Source of the DNA: Sneathiella chungangensis
Lineage (GTDB): Bacteria > Pseudomonadota > Alphaproteobacteria > Sneathiellales > Sneathiellaceae
Length of the DNA: 64,000 nucleotides
Assembly (NCBI RefSeq): GCF_009882935.1
Contig: NZ_WTVA01000015.1
Span: 691,108 to 755,107 of the forward strand
Direction of reading: 5' to 3'
This document shows positions 50,277 to 60,375 of this stretch, one piece after another. The stretch's first letter is position 1. Each line of letters begins with the position of its first letter. The notes beneath the pieces were generated by a model. That model saw nothing but the letters and a program-made list of their open reading frames with translations, did not search any database and was not told where the DNA came from. The position numbers and the translations under genes are program-made.

Positions 50277-51635
50277 CTATCCGTGGTCCGGTTCGCGCAC
50301 GAAGCTCATCAGCGCCGCGCCGATCATCAGAAGTGTAAAGATCACGATCATCGCCGGGCGCTGCTGCCCGGTGGCCGAGGTCACAATCCCGATCAGAAGC
50401 GGCGCGACGAAGGCCGTCGCCTTGCCCGACAGCGCGAACAGGCCGAAAAATTCCCCGGCCTTGTCCGGCGGCGACATGCGGGCGATCAGGGTCCGGCTGG
50501 CCGCCTGGGCCGGGCCGAAGAACAGCCCCATGATAAAGGCGAACACCATGAAGACCATTTCAGCGGGGCTCGCGAACAGCGCGCCGCCCTCGACCGGCAT
50601 GGCGGCGGGCAGCCCGAACAGGACCTGGCCGTCGCTGATCGACAGCACCCCGACGGAGGCGAAGGCAAGTCCGAGGACGGAAATGACGACCGTGGGCTTG
50701 GAGCCAAGCCTGTCGTCGAGATAGCCGCCGATAAAGCATCCGGCAATGGCAAAGAAATTGATCAGGATGCCGAAAATACCAAGCTCGGTCGTTCCCCATT
50801 TGAACAGCCCGGCGGCATAAATTCCGGAAAATCCGATGAGCGCGAGAATGCCATCGTTATAAAACATCCGGGCGATCAGGAAGAACACGACATTGCGGTA
50901 ATCGCGCAGGGACCGGAGGGTATTCGCCAATGCGCCGAGGCCCTGCTTCACCGCCGCCACTTTCGAAATTCCGGTGGGCGCCCGGTCCGGCGTGAAAATC
51001 AGCATCGGGATGATGAAGACAAGGAACCAGATGGCCGACATCGGGCCGGTGATCCGGTCCGGCTCATGCATCGGCTTGCTGAGGCCGAAGAGCGGCACTT
51101 CGGGCAGCGAGAAACCGAGCAATACGATAAACAGGGCGATCAGCCCGCCGATATAGCCAAGCCCCCATCCGAAGCCGCTTAAGCGCCCCAACCGCTCCGG
51201 CGTCGTCAGGGTCGGCAGCATCGCATTATTGAAGACGATGCTGAACTCGACGCCGATGGTACCGAGAACGATCCCCGCCAATATCCAGAGGATCCCGCTT
51301 TGCTGGCCCGGCACCGCCCACCAAAGTGAAAAGGCGCCGATGGCGCAGATGATCGTGAAGAACAGGATCCAGGGTTTACGCGCACCGCCCGCATCTGCAA
51401 TGGAGCCGAACACGGGGCTTAAAATCGCGATCAGCGCGCCGGCGATCGCCTGGGTGTAGCCCCAATAGGCCTGCCCCTCCGCCGGGCTGGCGGCGACGAA
51501 GGTCGTAAAATAGGGCGCAAAGATAAAGGTGGTGACGACGGTGAAATAGGGCTGGTTCGCCCAGTCAAACAGCGCCCAGGAAAATTTCCCGAGTTTCCCC
51601 GCCGCCTGCGGAGTCCCTTCACTGATCGCACTCAT
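50277..51635 (-). CDS. MFS transporter, UMF1/Atg22-like family
   Basis: 452 residues with about twelve membrane segments. The start FSWALFDWANQPYFTVVTTFIFAPYFT is characteristic of the UMF1/Atg22 branch, as are VLGTIGVEFSIVFNNAMLP and LSGFGWGLGYIGGLIAL. Yeast Atg22 exports amino acids from the vacuole; bacterial members are uncharacterised. It is convergent with the YbjQ gene (3-base gap). Confidence 0.9.
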   Translation of the reverse strand: MSAISEGTPQAAGKLGKFSWALFDWANQPYFTVVTTFIFAPYFTTFVAASPAEGQAYWGYTQAIAGALIAILSPVFGSIADAGGARKPWILFFTIICAIGAFSLWWAVPGQQSGILWILAGIVLGTIGVEFSIVFNNAMLPTLTTPERLGRLSGFGWGLGYIGGLIALFIVLLGFSLPEVPLFGLSKPMHEPDRITGPMSAIWFLVFIIPMLIFTPDRAPTGISKVAAVKQGLGALANTLRSLRDYRNVVFFLIARMFYNDGILALIGFSGIYAAGLFKWGTTELGIFGILINFFAIAGCFIGGYLDDRLGSKPTVVISVLGLAFASVGVLSISDGQVLFGLPAAMPVEGGALFASPAEMVFMVFAFIMGLFFGPAQAASRTLIARMSPPDKAGEFFGLFALSGKATAFVAPLLIGIVTSATGQQRPAMIVIFTLLMIGAALMSFVREPDHG

Positions 51636-51699
51636 GCCGCTTCCCCCTACACGTCCCGCCAGAGACGATCACGCTACGCGAAAGATCCGGATTAGACAA

Positions 51700-54600
51700 T
51701 CACGTAATCATGGAACGGAACTGCCGGTTGGCGAAGGCGAGTTTGGAAATATCCAGCGCGCCGGTCGACTTGAATTCCTGAATAAGCTCTTTCGACCGCC
51801 GGATCGCCAGTTGGTTGTTGCCCGCCCAGAAATCGAACGCGGCGCGTCCCTTGTGACCATTCGCCCCGGCAAAGATCGAGGCCGTGATGGCGCGCTGCTG
51901 GCCGTAGAGATCGTCGATGATCGCGGTGATGGCGAGCCGGTCCCAGTTATTGGCGGGCTCGATCGTTTCTGCGGCGGTCCGCAGCCAGTCGAGATTGAGG
52001 TCCGCGCCGACGGCGAAATACACCTCGCCAACCTCGGCGATCGGGCGGCTGGCCATCTTGCCGGCCTGCACCACATCAAGGGAAGAGCGCAGGGGCCCCA
52101 GCGCCGCAACCCGGCGCGCGAGGGTTTCCGGAACGCCATCGGCGGAAAGCTGGTTCGCCCGGGCGACGAAGCGGCGGCACCCCTCCTCGCTCAACAGGTC
52201 TTCAAGACCTTTTTCGAGCTTGCGCATGTCGGCCGAAAGCCGCTTGACTTCACCGGCGATGTCATCGGACCGGCTGAGATGACGGAGACACCAGAGCGTC
52301 GCCCGCCGGGCGAGTTTCTGGGTGACGTCGATCATCCGGCCCTGGACATCCGTGCTTACCTTGTTGTCCAGCGCCTCGATCCCCGACCAGAGTTTTTCAA
52401 GATCGAAGACGGCGCAGACCAGCGCGAAGGCGCGGGCGACATCCTCTGCCCGGCACCCCTGCTCTTCCATCATCTGAAAGACGAAGGTCGGACCGGCGCG
52501 GTTGACGAGCCGGTTGATGATAATCGTCGTAATGATTTCACGGCGCAGCCGATGCCCCGCCACGTAGGCGGCGAATTTCTCGCGCAGTTGCGGCGGGAAA
52601 TAGTCGGCAAGCCAGAGGGCGTAATAGGGATCGTCCGGAAGGTCCGTTTCAAGGATATCGGAGTAAAGCGTCATCTTGGCATAGGCGAGGAGCACGGACA
52701 TTTCCGGCCGGGTCAGGCCGATATTCGCCGCCTGACGGCGGGCGATTTCCTCATCATCGGGCAGATTCTCCACCGCCCGGTCGAGCCGCCCCGCCTTCTC
52801 GAGCGACCGCATGAACAGAATATTCTCGGCGAAATTGTCGACGCTTTGCCGCTCGGCCGTGGTCAGGGCCTGAGTTTGCAGGTAATTATCCTCAAGCACA
52901 TGGGCGGCCACGTCATCGGTCATATCGACAAGCAGGCGGTCCCGCTGCTTGTCCGTCATCTCACCATCGTCGAGAACGGCGCGCAGCAAAATCTTGATAT
53001 TGACCTCATGGTCGGAGCAGTCGACACCGGCCGAATTATCGATGGCATCGGTGTTCAGCCGGCCGCCGTTCAGCGCATATTCGATGCGGCCGAGTTGCGT
53101 CACCCCGAGATTGCCGCCCTCGCCGATTACTTTCGCGCGCACTTCCTTGCCGTTGACGCGGATGGAATCATTGGCGCGGTCGCCGACCTCGGCGTTGCTC
53201 TGGTGGCTTGATTTGATATAGGTGCCGATCCCGCCGAACCACAACAGGTCAACTTTCATTTTCAGAATGGCCATGATGAGTTCGTTGGGCGTAACCTGGT
53301 CGGCCTTGATGTCCAGCAGTTTCTTGATTTCCGGCGTCACCGGAACAGCCTTCGCCTTGCGGTCGAACACGCCGCCGCCGGCCGAGATCAGCTTGGGATC
53401 GTAATCTTCCCAGGACGAGCGGGGAAGGGCAAACATCCGCTTGCGCTCCTTGAAGCTTTTCGCCGCGTCCGGCGCGGGATCGATGAAGATGTTGCGATGA
53501 TCGAACGCCGCGACAAGCCGGATTTTCTCGGACAGCAGCATGCCATTGCCGAACACGTCGCCGGACATGTCGCCGATGCCGGCCACATCGAATTCCTGGC
53601 TTTGGGTATCGATCCCCATCTCGCGGAAATGCCGTTTCACCGATTCCCAGGCGCCGCGCGCGGTAATCGCCATCTTCTTGTGATCATAGCCGGCGGCACC
53701 GCCGGAGGCGAAGGCATCCCCCAGCCAGAAGCCGTAGGAAATCGCCACTTCATTCGCGATATCGGAGAAGGTCGCCGTGCCTTTATCCGCCGCAACGACG
53801 AGATAGGGATCGTCGCCGTCATGACGGACGACATTCTCGGGCGGCACGACGTCGCTACCGACGTAATTATCGGTAATATCGAGCAGGCCGGAGATGAATA
53901 TCTTGTAGCAGTTGATCCCCTCCGCGAGGAATTCCTCCCGCGATCCGGCGCTCGGCAGGTTCTTGGGGTAGAATCCACCCTTAGAGCCGACCGGCACGAT
54001 AACCGTATTCTTGACCATCTGCGCCTTCATCAGGCCCAGAACCTCGGTGCGGAAATCCTCCCGCCGGTCGGACCAGCGCAGGCCCCCGCGCGCGACCTTG
54101 CCGCCGCGCAGATGCACGCCTTCGACCCGCGGGCTATAGACGAAGATTTCGACGAACGGCCGGGGAAGCGGCAGTTCCTCCACCTTCTGGCTGTCGAGCT
54201 TGAAGGAATAATAGGGTTTGCCCTGTTCGTCGACGCGCGCCTGGAACACATTGGTACGCAGGGTGCAGAGAATCAGGTTGACGAAGCGGCGGAGAATGCG
54301 GTCCTCATCAAGGCTGGCCACGGCGTCGAGTTGCTGCCAGATGCCTTCCAGGATACGCGCGACATTCTCATCGCGATCCTTGTCCTGCGCCGGGTCGCAA
54401 CGGGCATAGAAAAGCTCGACAAGGCGCTTGACGATTTCCGGATTGCCCGAAAGCGTGTTCATCATATAAGTCTGGCTGAAAGTGATGCCGGCCTGCCGCA
54501 GATATTTCGCATAGGCCCGCAACACGACAATATTCCGCCAGTCGAGGCCGGCGCGCATCACCAGACGGTTGAAGCCGTCATTTTCCATATTGCCGGTCCA

Positions 54601-56535
54601 GACCCGGCGGAAGGTTTCCTCGAATTTCGCCTTCAGGTCATGGAGATCGAGGGCATAGCCGCCCGGTTCGATCAGCTCGAAATCATGTATCCAGACTTTC
54701 CCCGGCATATCCTCCGAATGGACGAGATAGGGATTTTCCGCCAGCACCTTGAGCCCCATATTCTCGAGCATGGGCAGGCAATCGGAGAGGGTCAGCGGTG
54801 TTTCCTGGCTGTAGACCTTGAAACGCACCTTGTTTTCCGGGTCCTCCACCCAGCGATACAGATTGAGGCCGAGTTCCCGGGATTTAAAGACAGCCTCGAT
54901 CTTCTCGATGTCATAGAGCGCGAGGTCGGCATTGAATCTTTCTTTATACCCGGCGGGGAACGCGTCGCCGTAGCGCGTCTTCAGGCGCAGGCCCTTTTCC
55001 TCACCCCATTTTTCAAGCAACGCATCGAGAAGATCGTCCGACCAGTCCCGCGACGCTTCAACCAGCCGTCGTTCCAGGTCTTCTTCATCGACCTTCGGTT
55101 TATGCTTGCTCTTGAGGGCGATGATATAATGTATGCGCGCGAGGACATCATCGCCGACGAGGGCATAATGGGACGACAGCGAGCCGTTATGGGCGTCCGC
55201 CAGCAGATCGCCGAATTTACGCCGGATGTCCGTGTTGAACTTCTCCCGCGGGGTATAGACAATCGCCGAGACGAACCGCTCGAACCGGTCGCGACGCAGA
55301 AGCACGCCGATCCTTGGCCGTTCCTGCAGGGAAAGTATCTTGGTCCCGTTCTCATAGAGATCCTCGACGGAAATCTGGAACAGTTCATCGCGCGGATAGC
55401 TCTCCAGAATATGCGTAAAGGCCTTTTCGTCGTGACTGTTTTTGGCAAAACCGGCAAGTTCCAGCGTCTGGCTGACCTTGCGGCGAAGATAGGGGATATC
55501 GCGGGGAATCCGGTTATAGGCGGCCGAGGTGAACAGGCCGGTAAACCGGCATTCGCCGATAACCTCGCCTTTCTTGTTGAACTTCTTGACGCCGACATAA
55601 TCGAGATGGACGGCGCGGTGGACCGTGGAGCGGACATTCGCCTTGGTCACGATGATCAGTTCACGGCGGCGGAGAAAATCCTTCACTTCCGGCGATATTT
55701 CCGTGCTGCCGGTCATGATGCGGCGCGTCGGATCTCGCAGGATACCAAGGCCGGACCCTTCGACAAGGCCCCAGCGATCCAGTTTTCCCTTGCTGTCTGC
55801 GGCGAATTCGAACTCGCGATACCCGAGGAAGGTAAAATGGTTGTCGGACATCCATTGCAGCAGCGCCAGGGCTTCGTCGATTTCGCCCTTGTCCAGCGGC
55901 GGCGGATTTTTCTTCAGATTTTCGCTAATCGCATCAACATGGGCGAGAATGGGTTTCCAGTCTTCAACCGCAATCCGGACGTCATTGAGGATATCCGCAA
56001 GATTTGCCTCGACCTCGAGAAGCACTGCCGGGTCGGATTGCTCGTCGATCTCGAAATGCATGACGCTTTCGCGCACCGATTTCTGTTTGCCCGAAGGCTC
56101 CGCGTCGTAGGTCCGAAGGCGATTTCCCTTGCTGTCGCGCTCGACATACACCACCGGATGGACAACCTGATGGACCGTAAGCCCCCGCCGGTTCAGCGCC
56201 GCCGTCACGCTGTCCACGAGAAAGGGCATGTCATCATTGACGATCTCGATCACGGAATGCGTCGTTTTCCAGCCATGCTCTTCCAGATCCGGGGTAAAGA
56301 CGCGCAGCTTCGCCACGCCCGGCAGGCGCACCGCGGCGAATTTGTAGAGTGACAATGCCGATCCATAGAGATATTCCGGCGGCACGCCGAGCACATCCTC
56401 CGGCGCCGGCCGTTCATAGAACTGACGCACGAATTTTATCGCATCCGCCGCCGTCTTTTTGTCCAAGCGATTTTCTACTATAGAGAGAACTTTTTCGATC
56501 TGCTCTTGTTTTAAATCCTGCGCCTTCGCGACCAT
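51700..56535 (-). CDS. gdhB: NAD-specific glutamate dehydrogenase, 180-kDa class
   Basis: 1611 residues, the normal length of this class. N-terminal ACT-like and HM1 modules (VIEIVNDDMPFLVDSVTAAL near residue 95) precede the catalytic domain: GGLRWSDRREDFRTEVLGLMKAQMVKNTVIVPVGSKGGF (about 810-850, with substrate-binding lysines), DPYLVVAADKGTATFSDIAN and GGVFDRKAKAVPVTPEIK. A helical C-terminus completes it. It deaminates glutamate to 2-oxoglutarate for catabolism. It is a single gene with no operon partner; a long frame on the opposite strand inside it is a composition artefact. Confidence 0.96.
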   Translation of the reverse strand: MVAKAQDLKQEQIEKVLSIVENRLDKKTAADAIKFVRQFYERPAPEDVLGVPPEYLYGSALSLYKFAAVRLPGVAKLRVFTPDLEEHGWKTTHSVIEIVNDDMPFLVDSVTAALNRRGLTVHQVVHPVVYVERDSKGNRLRTYDAEPSGKQKSVRESVMHFEIDEQSDPAVLLEVEANLADILNDVRIAVEDWKPILAHVDAISENLKKNPPPLDKGEIDEALALLQWMSDNHFTFLGYREFEFAADSKGKLDRWGLVEGSGLGILRDPTRRIMTGSTEISPEVKDFLRRRELIIVTKANVRSTVHRAVHLDYVGVKKFNKKGEVIGECRFTGLFTSAAYNRIPRDIPYLRRKVSQTLELAGFAKNSHDEKAFTHILESYPRDELFQISVEDLYENGTKILSLQERPRIGVLLRRDRFERFVSAIVYTPREKFNTDIRRKFGDLLADAHNGSLSSHYALVGDDVLARIHYIIALKSKHKPKVDEEDLERRLVEASRDWSDDLLDALLEKWGEEKGLRLKTRYGDAFPAGYKERFNADLALYDIEKIEAVFKSRELGLNLYRWVEDPENKVRFKVYSQETPLTLSDCLPMLENMGLKVLAENPYLVHSEDMPGKVWIHDFELIEPGGYALDLHDLKAKFEETFRRVWTGNMENDGFNRLVMRAGLDWRNIVVLRAYAKYLRQAGITFSQTYMMNTLSGNPEIVKRLVELFYARCDPAQDKDRDENVARILEGIWQQLDAVASLDEDRILRRFVNLILCTLRTNVFQARVDEQGKPYYSFKLDSQKVEELPLPRPFVEIFVYSPRVEGVHLRGGKVARGGLRWSDRREDFRTEVLGLMKAQMVKNTVIVPVGSKGGFYPKNLPSAGSREEFLAEGINCYKIFISGLLDITDNYVGSDVVPPENVVRHDGDDPYLVVAADKGTATFSDIANEVAISYGFWLGDAFASGGAAGYDHKKMAITARGAWESVKRHFREMGIDTQSQEFDVAGIGDMSGDVFGNGMLLSEKIRLVAAFDHRNIFIDPAPDAAKSFKERKRMFALPRSSWEDYDPKLISAGGGVFDRKAKAVPVTPEIKKLLDIKADQVTPNELIMAILKMKVDLLWFGGIGTYIKSSHQSNAEVGDRANDSIRVNGKEVRAKVIGEGGNLGVTQLGRIEYALNGGRLNTDAIDNSAGVDCSDHEVNIKILLRAVLDDGEMTDKQRDRLLVDMTDDVAAHVLEDNYLQTQALTTAERQSVDNFAENILFMRSLEKAGRLDRAVENLPDDEEIARRQAANIGLTRPEMSVLLAYAKMTLYSDILETDLPDDPYYALWLADYFPPQLREKFAAYVAGHRLRREIITTIIINRLVNRAGPTFVFQMMEEQGCRAEDVARAFALVCAVFDLEKLWSGIEALDNKVSTDVQGRMIDVTQKLARRATLWCLRHLSRSDDIAGEVKRLSADMRKLEKGLEDLLSEEGCRRFVARANQLSADGVPETLARRVAALGPLRSSLDVVQAGKMASRPIAEVGEVYFAVGADLNLDWLRTAAETIEPANNWDRLAITAIIDDLYGQQRAITASIFAGANGHKGRAAFDFWAGNNQLAIRRSKELIQEFKSTGALDISKLAFANRQFRSMIT

Positions 56536-56921
56536 TTTCTGAATCCCACCCCTTCAGACATTGCATCCGTATGCAACAAGAATAGAAGAATTTGTTTAAA
56601 TTATCCTTTAAGACCAAATTTGAAAAGGATATTAACCATTAAAAATCTTATTTTTTTCAAAGCTTTATTTGTGTATCAACAAAATTTGAATTTGTTTCAT
56701 GTCCTAATAAAAGCCGCTTATCACCGCAGCGGAAATTCGTCAACCATGGCAGAGGATTAGCAAGGACGGCATCATCCGTCTGTAAGGGCGCACCCCTATA
56801 TAAGAGAATTATTCTGTATATAAAACGAACGTTTGGTAGTCGCCGATTGTCTTTTCGGGTCCGTCTTTTCAGTGGGCAGGGCGTCATGGCGCGGAGGGCC
56901 GCCGGCGAACAGCGTCCCGCG
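56536..56921. other. AT-rich intergenic region upstream of the glutamate dehydrogenase gene
   Basis: About 390 bases, markedly AT-rich against the flanking genes, especially 56570-56710. It must hold the gdhB promoter (minus strand) and the 3' end of the operon at 56922-58930. I see no gene and no clear terminator; a reverse frame at 56657-57031 only overlaps the end of the TIM-barrel gene in another frame. Confidence 0.45.
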
Positions 56922-58124
56922 CTAATGGCAGTTTTTCGTGTCGCTCCGGGGTATTTTATAAAGATGCACGGCATAGGGCTCGAATGCGTCCCGGAAGGCC
57001 CCCTTCTCAAGCGGCAGCGTCCGGTCTTCATCGAGCACCTCGACTTGCGGCATCACCGCCTCGCCGGTCAGCACGAGACGCACAGAGGCGGCAAATTTAC
57101 TGACGGAACCGGCGAAGACGTAAAGATGGCAGTCGTCTTTCTTGACGATCGCCGAGATGCTTCCCGACGGCGCCGTGGCGTCCGTCTCGATACGAATGGC
57201 GCCGGGCAGCGAGTCGCTTTTAAGGACGCGCGCCAACGACTGCAGCCGCCTGTTAATCGCCGCGACATCGGCGCTTAACGCCCGGTTCCCGAGGAGGGAG
57301 GCTTCGATAAAGCGGGGGGAAAATTGGTGGACGAAATATATGATGCCCCGCGCGCCATGGATAATGCTGAGCCAGACGAGTTTGCGCACCTCGTCTCCGG
57401 TGGGGAGAAGCTTCGGATTGGACACGCGGCTCGCCTCGATCACCGCCCAGACGGGTTTGGCGCCGCCGGTCAGACCGATCAGCCGATCGACACCCCGCGC
57501 AACGAAATCAAGGCGCCCGCGGACACCGGCATCGCGGTGGGTGACCGGATAAATATCGAACGAGAGAATATCCCCGGCCCGGACATACTCCTTATAATCT
57601 TCCGGATGGTTTGTCCGTGTTCCCCGGCCGTACCACTGATCCCAGGCGACGCCCTGACCAAGGTTAAGAAGGATCGGCCGGTCCGGATCCCGTTCCTTCA
57701 TTTTCCGGTAGAGCGCCAACAGTTCGGCCGGCGGGATGGGCGGGCCGAAACCGCCGCCATCTTTCGCCTGCGCATTGTCCGGCTCATCGGGCATGATCCA
57801 TCCGGCGATGATATCCCGATAGCGGCCGGAAAGGCCGATATCATTTTGCGGAGCGAAGACGGGCATGCGGGCCGCCTGCAACTGTTCCAGCTGCGCGACG
57901 GTCGGCCCTTCCCACAGACCGGCATAGAAATTAATCCCGATCGATTGATACGCGCGGGCATTTACCGGATCCTGAAGCCATACGCCGACCGGAAAGACAT
58001 CCTGCCGATCGAGAAACGCGGCGGGCACCTCGGCGCCGGTTTGAGAAAAAGACGGATTGAACGGAAGGGAGCAGAGGAGGGAAGCGAGGGTCAGGATAAC
58101 GCAGGCAAACGGCCGGACATTCAT
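56922..58124 (-). CDS. Secreted TIM-barrel protein, glycoside-hydrolase-like
   Basis: 400 residues. A signal peptide (VILTLASLLCSLPFNPSFS) is followed by a barrel resembling glycoside hydrolases that act on beta-linked sugars: FPVGVWLQDPVNARAYQSIGINFY, then GWIMPDEPDN with a likely acid/base Glu near residue 119, DILSFDIYPVTH, PVWAVIEAS with a second Glu, and GARGIIYFVHQF. A beta-sandwich-like C-terminus follows. I cannot assign a GH family with certainty. The start overlaps the phosphatase stop (ATGA), so the two are co-translated. Confidence 0.65.
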   Translation of the reverse strand: MNVRPFACVILTLASLLCSLPFNPSFSQTGAEVPAAFLDRQDVFPVGVWLQDPVNARAYQSIGINFYAGLWEGPTVAQLEQLQAARMPVFAPQNDIGLSGRYRDIIAGWIMPDEPDNAQAKDGGGFGPPIPPAELLALYRKMKERDPDRPILLNLGQGVAWDQWYGRGTRTNHPEDYKEYVRAGDILSFDIYPVTHRDAGVRGRLDFVARGVDRLIGLTGGAKPVWAVIEASRVSNPKLLPTGDEVRKLVWLSIIHGARGIIYFVHQFSPRFIEASLLGNRALSADVAAINRRLQSLARVLKSDSLPGAIRIETDATAPSGSISAIVKKDDCHLYVFAGSVSKFAASVRLVLTGEAVMPQVEVLDEDRTLPLEKGAFRDAFEPYAVHLYKIPRSDTKNCH

Positions 58125-58930
58125 AGGATCTCCTTGCGGTCCCCTTCCAGAACGAGACAGGTCAGAATGTTCGAATAAAATGCTCCGGTGTCGATCCCGA
58201 TCCGGTTTTCCCTGAACTCAGGCTCGGGAATAATACTATGGCCATGGACGACGACCTTCTCGTACAGGCCCTCATGGGCGAGGAAACTGTCGCGAATCCA
58301 GAGAAGATCATGCTCGCGCTGCTCGTCAATCGCTGTTCCGGGCTCGATACCGGCATGCACAAAGAAATAATCGCCCATGGAATGGCCGCTTTTCAGCGTT
58401 CCGATAAATTTAAGATGGGAATCGGGGAGATTCTTTTTAAGCCGCCGTCCCGCCTTGACGATTGTCTCTTCGGACAGACCCGCAAGGTCAATGTCCACGC
58501 CATAGCTTCGGAGTGTCGCGTCACCCCCGTAGTGCAGCCAGCGCTTGCCTTTCACCGGGTCCTGCAAAAAGGACATCATCGCCGCCTCATGATTGCCCTT
58601 GAGCGCGATGACATTCATGTCGGAGTTAACAATGTCCAGCATCTGATCGATAACGCCGGAACTCATGGGGCCGCGGTCGACATAGTCGCCCAGGAATATC
58701 AGGTGGGTCCTGACATCGTTGCTATGCGACCGGTCCCGCTCGATCCTGTCCAGCAATGGCAGCAGCAGATCCTTGCGACCATGGATGTCACCGATGACAT
58801 AGGCACGCTGCCCCTCGGGCAGGGTCGCGCTTTTGAGGGAAACCGAACCGCCGGCGAAGTCGTCGGGCTTTGCTTCGGCCAGGTTCGTCGAGCGTCTTGA
58901 AATTAACCTGTTAAGCCGGGTCAGGGGCAT
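58121..58930 (-). CDS. PPP-family metallophosphatase (serine/threonine protein phosphatase-like)
   Basis: 269 residues from the ATG at 58930, which has GGAAGAAG upstream; an earlier ATG at 59068 would add 46 residues unlike the family. The metal-site motifs are complete: VIGDIHGRKD, FLGDYVDRGP, LKGNHEAAM, then FVHAGIEPG and VHGHSII. Bacterial members include ApaH-like and PrpA-like enzymes. The tight coupling to a secreted TIM-barrel gene is unusual. It could regulate envelope polysaccharide functions, but the sequence does not show this. Confidence 0.9.
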   Translation of the reverse strand: MPLTRLNRLISRRSTNLAEAKPDDFAGGSVSLKSATLPEGQRAYVIGDIHGRKDLLLPLLDRIERDRSHSNDVRTHLIFLGDYVDRGPMSSGVIDQMLDIVNSDMNVIALKGNHEAAMMSFLQDPVKGKRWLHYGGDATLRSYGVDIDLAGLSEETIVKAGRRLKKNLPDSHLKFIGTLKSGHSMGDYFFVHAGIEPGTAIDEQREHDLLWIRDSFLAHEGLYEKVVVHGHSIIPEPEFRENRIGIDTGAFYSNILTCLVLEGDRKEIL

Positions 58931-59046
58931 TAGATGCTTCTTCCAATCTGCGCATTTGAAAGTTGTCGTCGTCTCGCAACGGCGAAGGCGCCATGTTAAC
59001 GCGGTTGATCCATATATTCTACAAACAAGATTGTGATCTTTCGAAG

Positions 59047-59082
59047 AATAAAAAAAAGTGGTGGCCAACCGGCCACCACTTT
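59047..59082 (-). terminator. Rho-independent terminator of the VPLPA-CTERM gene
   Basis: AAAGTGGTGGCC at 59055-59066 and GGCCACCACTTT at 59071-59082 form a perfect 12-bp stem with a 4-base loop. On the minus strand it ends in a run of seven T (59051-59057 as A on the plus strand). It lies about 100 bases after the stop at 59182. Confidence 0.85.
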
Positions 59083-59181
59083 ATATGGGTACTGAAATGT
59101 TACTTTTGAAGCCTCACCCGAAACGGGATCGGCGACGATAGAAAATTTACTTTGTAATATAGTCTGGCAATTTAAATTCAC

Positions 59182-59592
59182 TTATTCCCAGTTTGAATTA
59201 TCCTGCTTGCGGCGACGGCCGAGCCAAAATATGGCGCCCAGCGCCCCGCCAAAGAGCAAAACGGCCGGCGGCAAGGGCACGGAACTCATGAAACTTCCGC
59301 CTGTCGATCCCTTCTCGGCAATGTCCGTTGCCGGCTTATCCTTGAACAGGGCGAATGCGGTCGCCTGATGCGCCGACAGGGCGCCCGCTTCCGCTGTTTC
59401 CCCAACGGCAGGCTGTTGTGGCAATGTCACGCCCACGGACGCCTTCTCCACGCTCACCGGCGCGGCGGACGCGGCTACGGCGCCCATCAACAGCATCGCC
59501 AGACCTGTCACTGCAAACTTTTGAAACAGCACTTTTTTACTCCCGGATTTCCGTCCGCCCGACTTTGGAGACACGGATTTGGTATTCCTCAT
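59182..59592 (-). CDS. VPLPA-CTERM sorting-domain protein
   Basis: 136 residues. A long basic N-terminus (MRNTKSVSPKSGGRKSGSKK) precedes a signal helix, FAVTGLAMLLMGAVAASAA. The C-terminus has SSVPLPPAVLLFGGALGAIFWLGRRRKQ: a VPLP motif, one membrane helix and an Arg cluster, i.e. the sorting signal recognised by exosortases. The middle is short (about 60 residues) and without a known domain. It is likely cell-surface or matrix bound after processing. The exosortase gene is not in the window. The tail after the Arg cluster (QDNSNWE) is longer than usual. Confidence 0.8.
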   Translation of the reverse strand: MRNTKSVSPKSGGRKSGSKKVLFQKFAVTGLAMLLMGAVAASAAPVSVEKASVGVTLPQQPAVGETAEAGALSAHQATAFALFKDKPATDIAEKGSTGGSFMSSVPLPPAVLLFGGALGAIFWLGRRRKQDNSNWE

Positions 59593-60375
59593 TGCCTACA
59601 GGAATATGACGCTCGTCTCTTTCCTGCATCCCTCATATGGGTGATAGGGTCAAAAAAATGCATATTCCTATGATCTACGGCGCAAAATCCGGCTGATTTC
59701 CGGCCGACCGGAGAAAATTTTCACCTTTTTTCCGGGAAATAGGGCAGCCGCCCAATTTGGTCGAAACCCGCCGATGCCAGTCATCCGACGAAAATTTGAC
59801 CGGTCCAGGCCGTAAAAAAATTATTGTTTGACGCCCCACAGTTTATTCGGCGGGAGTTGCGAAGAATAAGCGAAATAAATTCGCAAATTAAAAAATTATT
59901 TAATTTAATATTTTTTACAATAATGCGGCGAAACCAGCATATCATTCCGAGAGTTAATAAAAAAGTAACCTTTAATTACTTCTCTTTAAATAAAACTGAT
60001 GATTTTTAAGAAATAATTTTTATATTAACAAATGATTTACAAAAAAATTGGCCGCAAAAAGTCCCTTTCCGTGCCATATTCTAGCCTTATTCGTGGACAT
60101 ACTAGTCTACACGTGAGATTTTTCGAGAAAATCGCCCGTAAATAAGGTGTCTATAACTTTGTATGTGGACGAAATCGAAGTAATCGTAAACGAATTGTTA
60201 ATATTAAGCGTGAGAGATCACAGAGGTTAAAAAATTAATTTCATGTTAACAAATATACTGTCTACTGAATGCACGTATAACAAGGTCAGTTCCTTTGAGA
60301 CCAGGCCAGTAAGTGTTGCCAGTAACCAGATTTTATTAAATAAAAACCATTCCGGTAAAAGTGAGCATAAATAAA
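59593..60375. other. Long, very AT-rich regulatory region before the beta-helix gene
   Basis: Nearly 780 bases without a convincing gene. From about 59815 to 60360 it is far richer in A and T than anything else in the chromosomal part, with many A/T tracts. A short open frame at 59824-60009 has no ribosome-binding site and a low-complexity product. Such regions often bind H-NS/MucR-like silencers and hold multiple promoters. The part near 59690-59740 has overlapping CCGG-type hairpins. Confidence 0.45.

Noticed and set aside
53497-56352. A 951-codon open frame on the plus strand
   Set aside because: It lies wholly antisense to the glutamate dehydrogenase gene, has no family motifs, and reflects codon bias in GC-rich DNA.
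59824-60009. A 61-codon frame in the AT-rich region
   Set aside because: No ribosome-binding site; it arises from A/T tracts and encodes low-complexity sequence.
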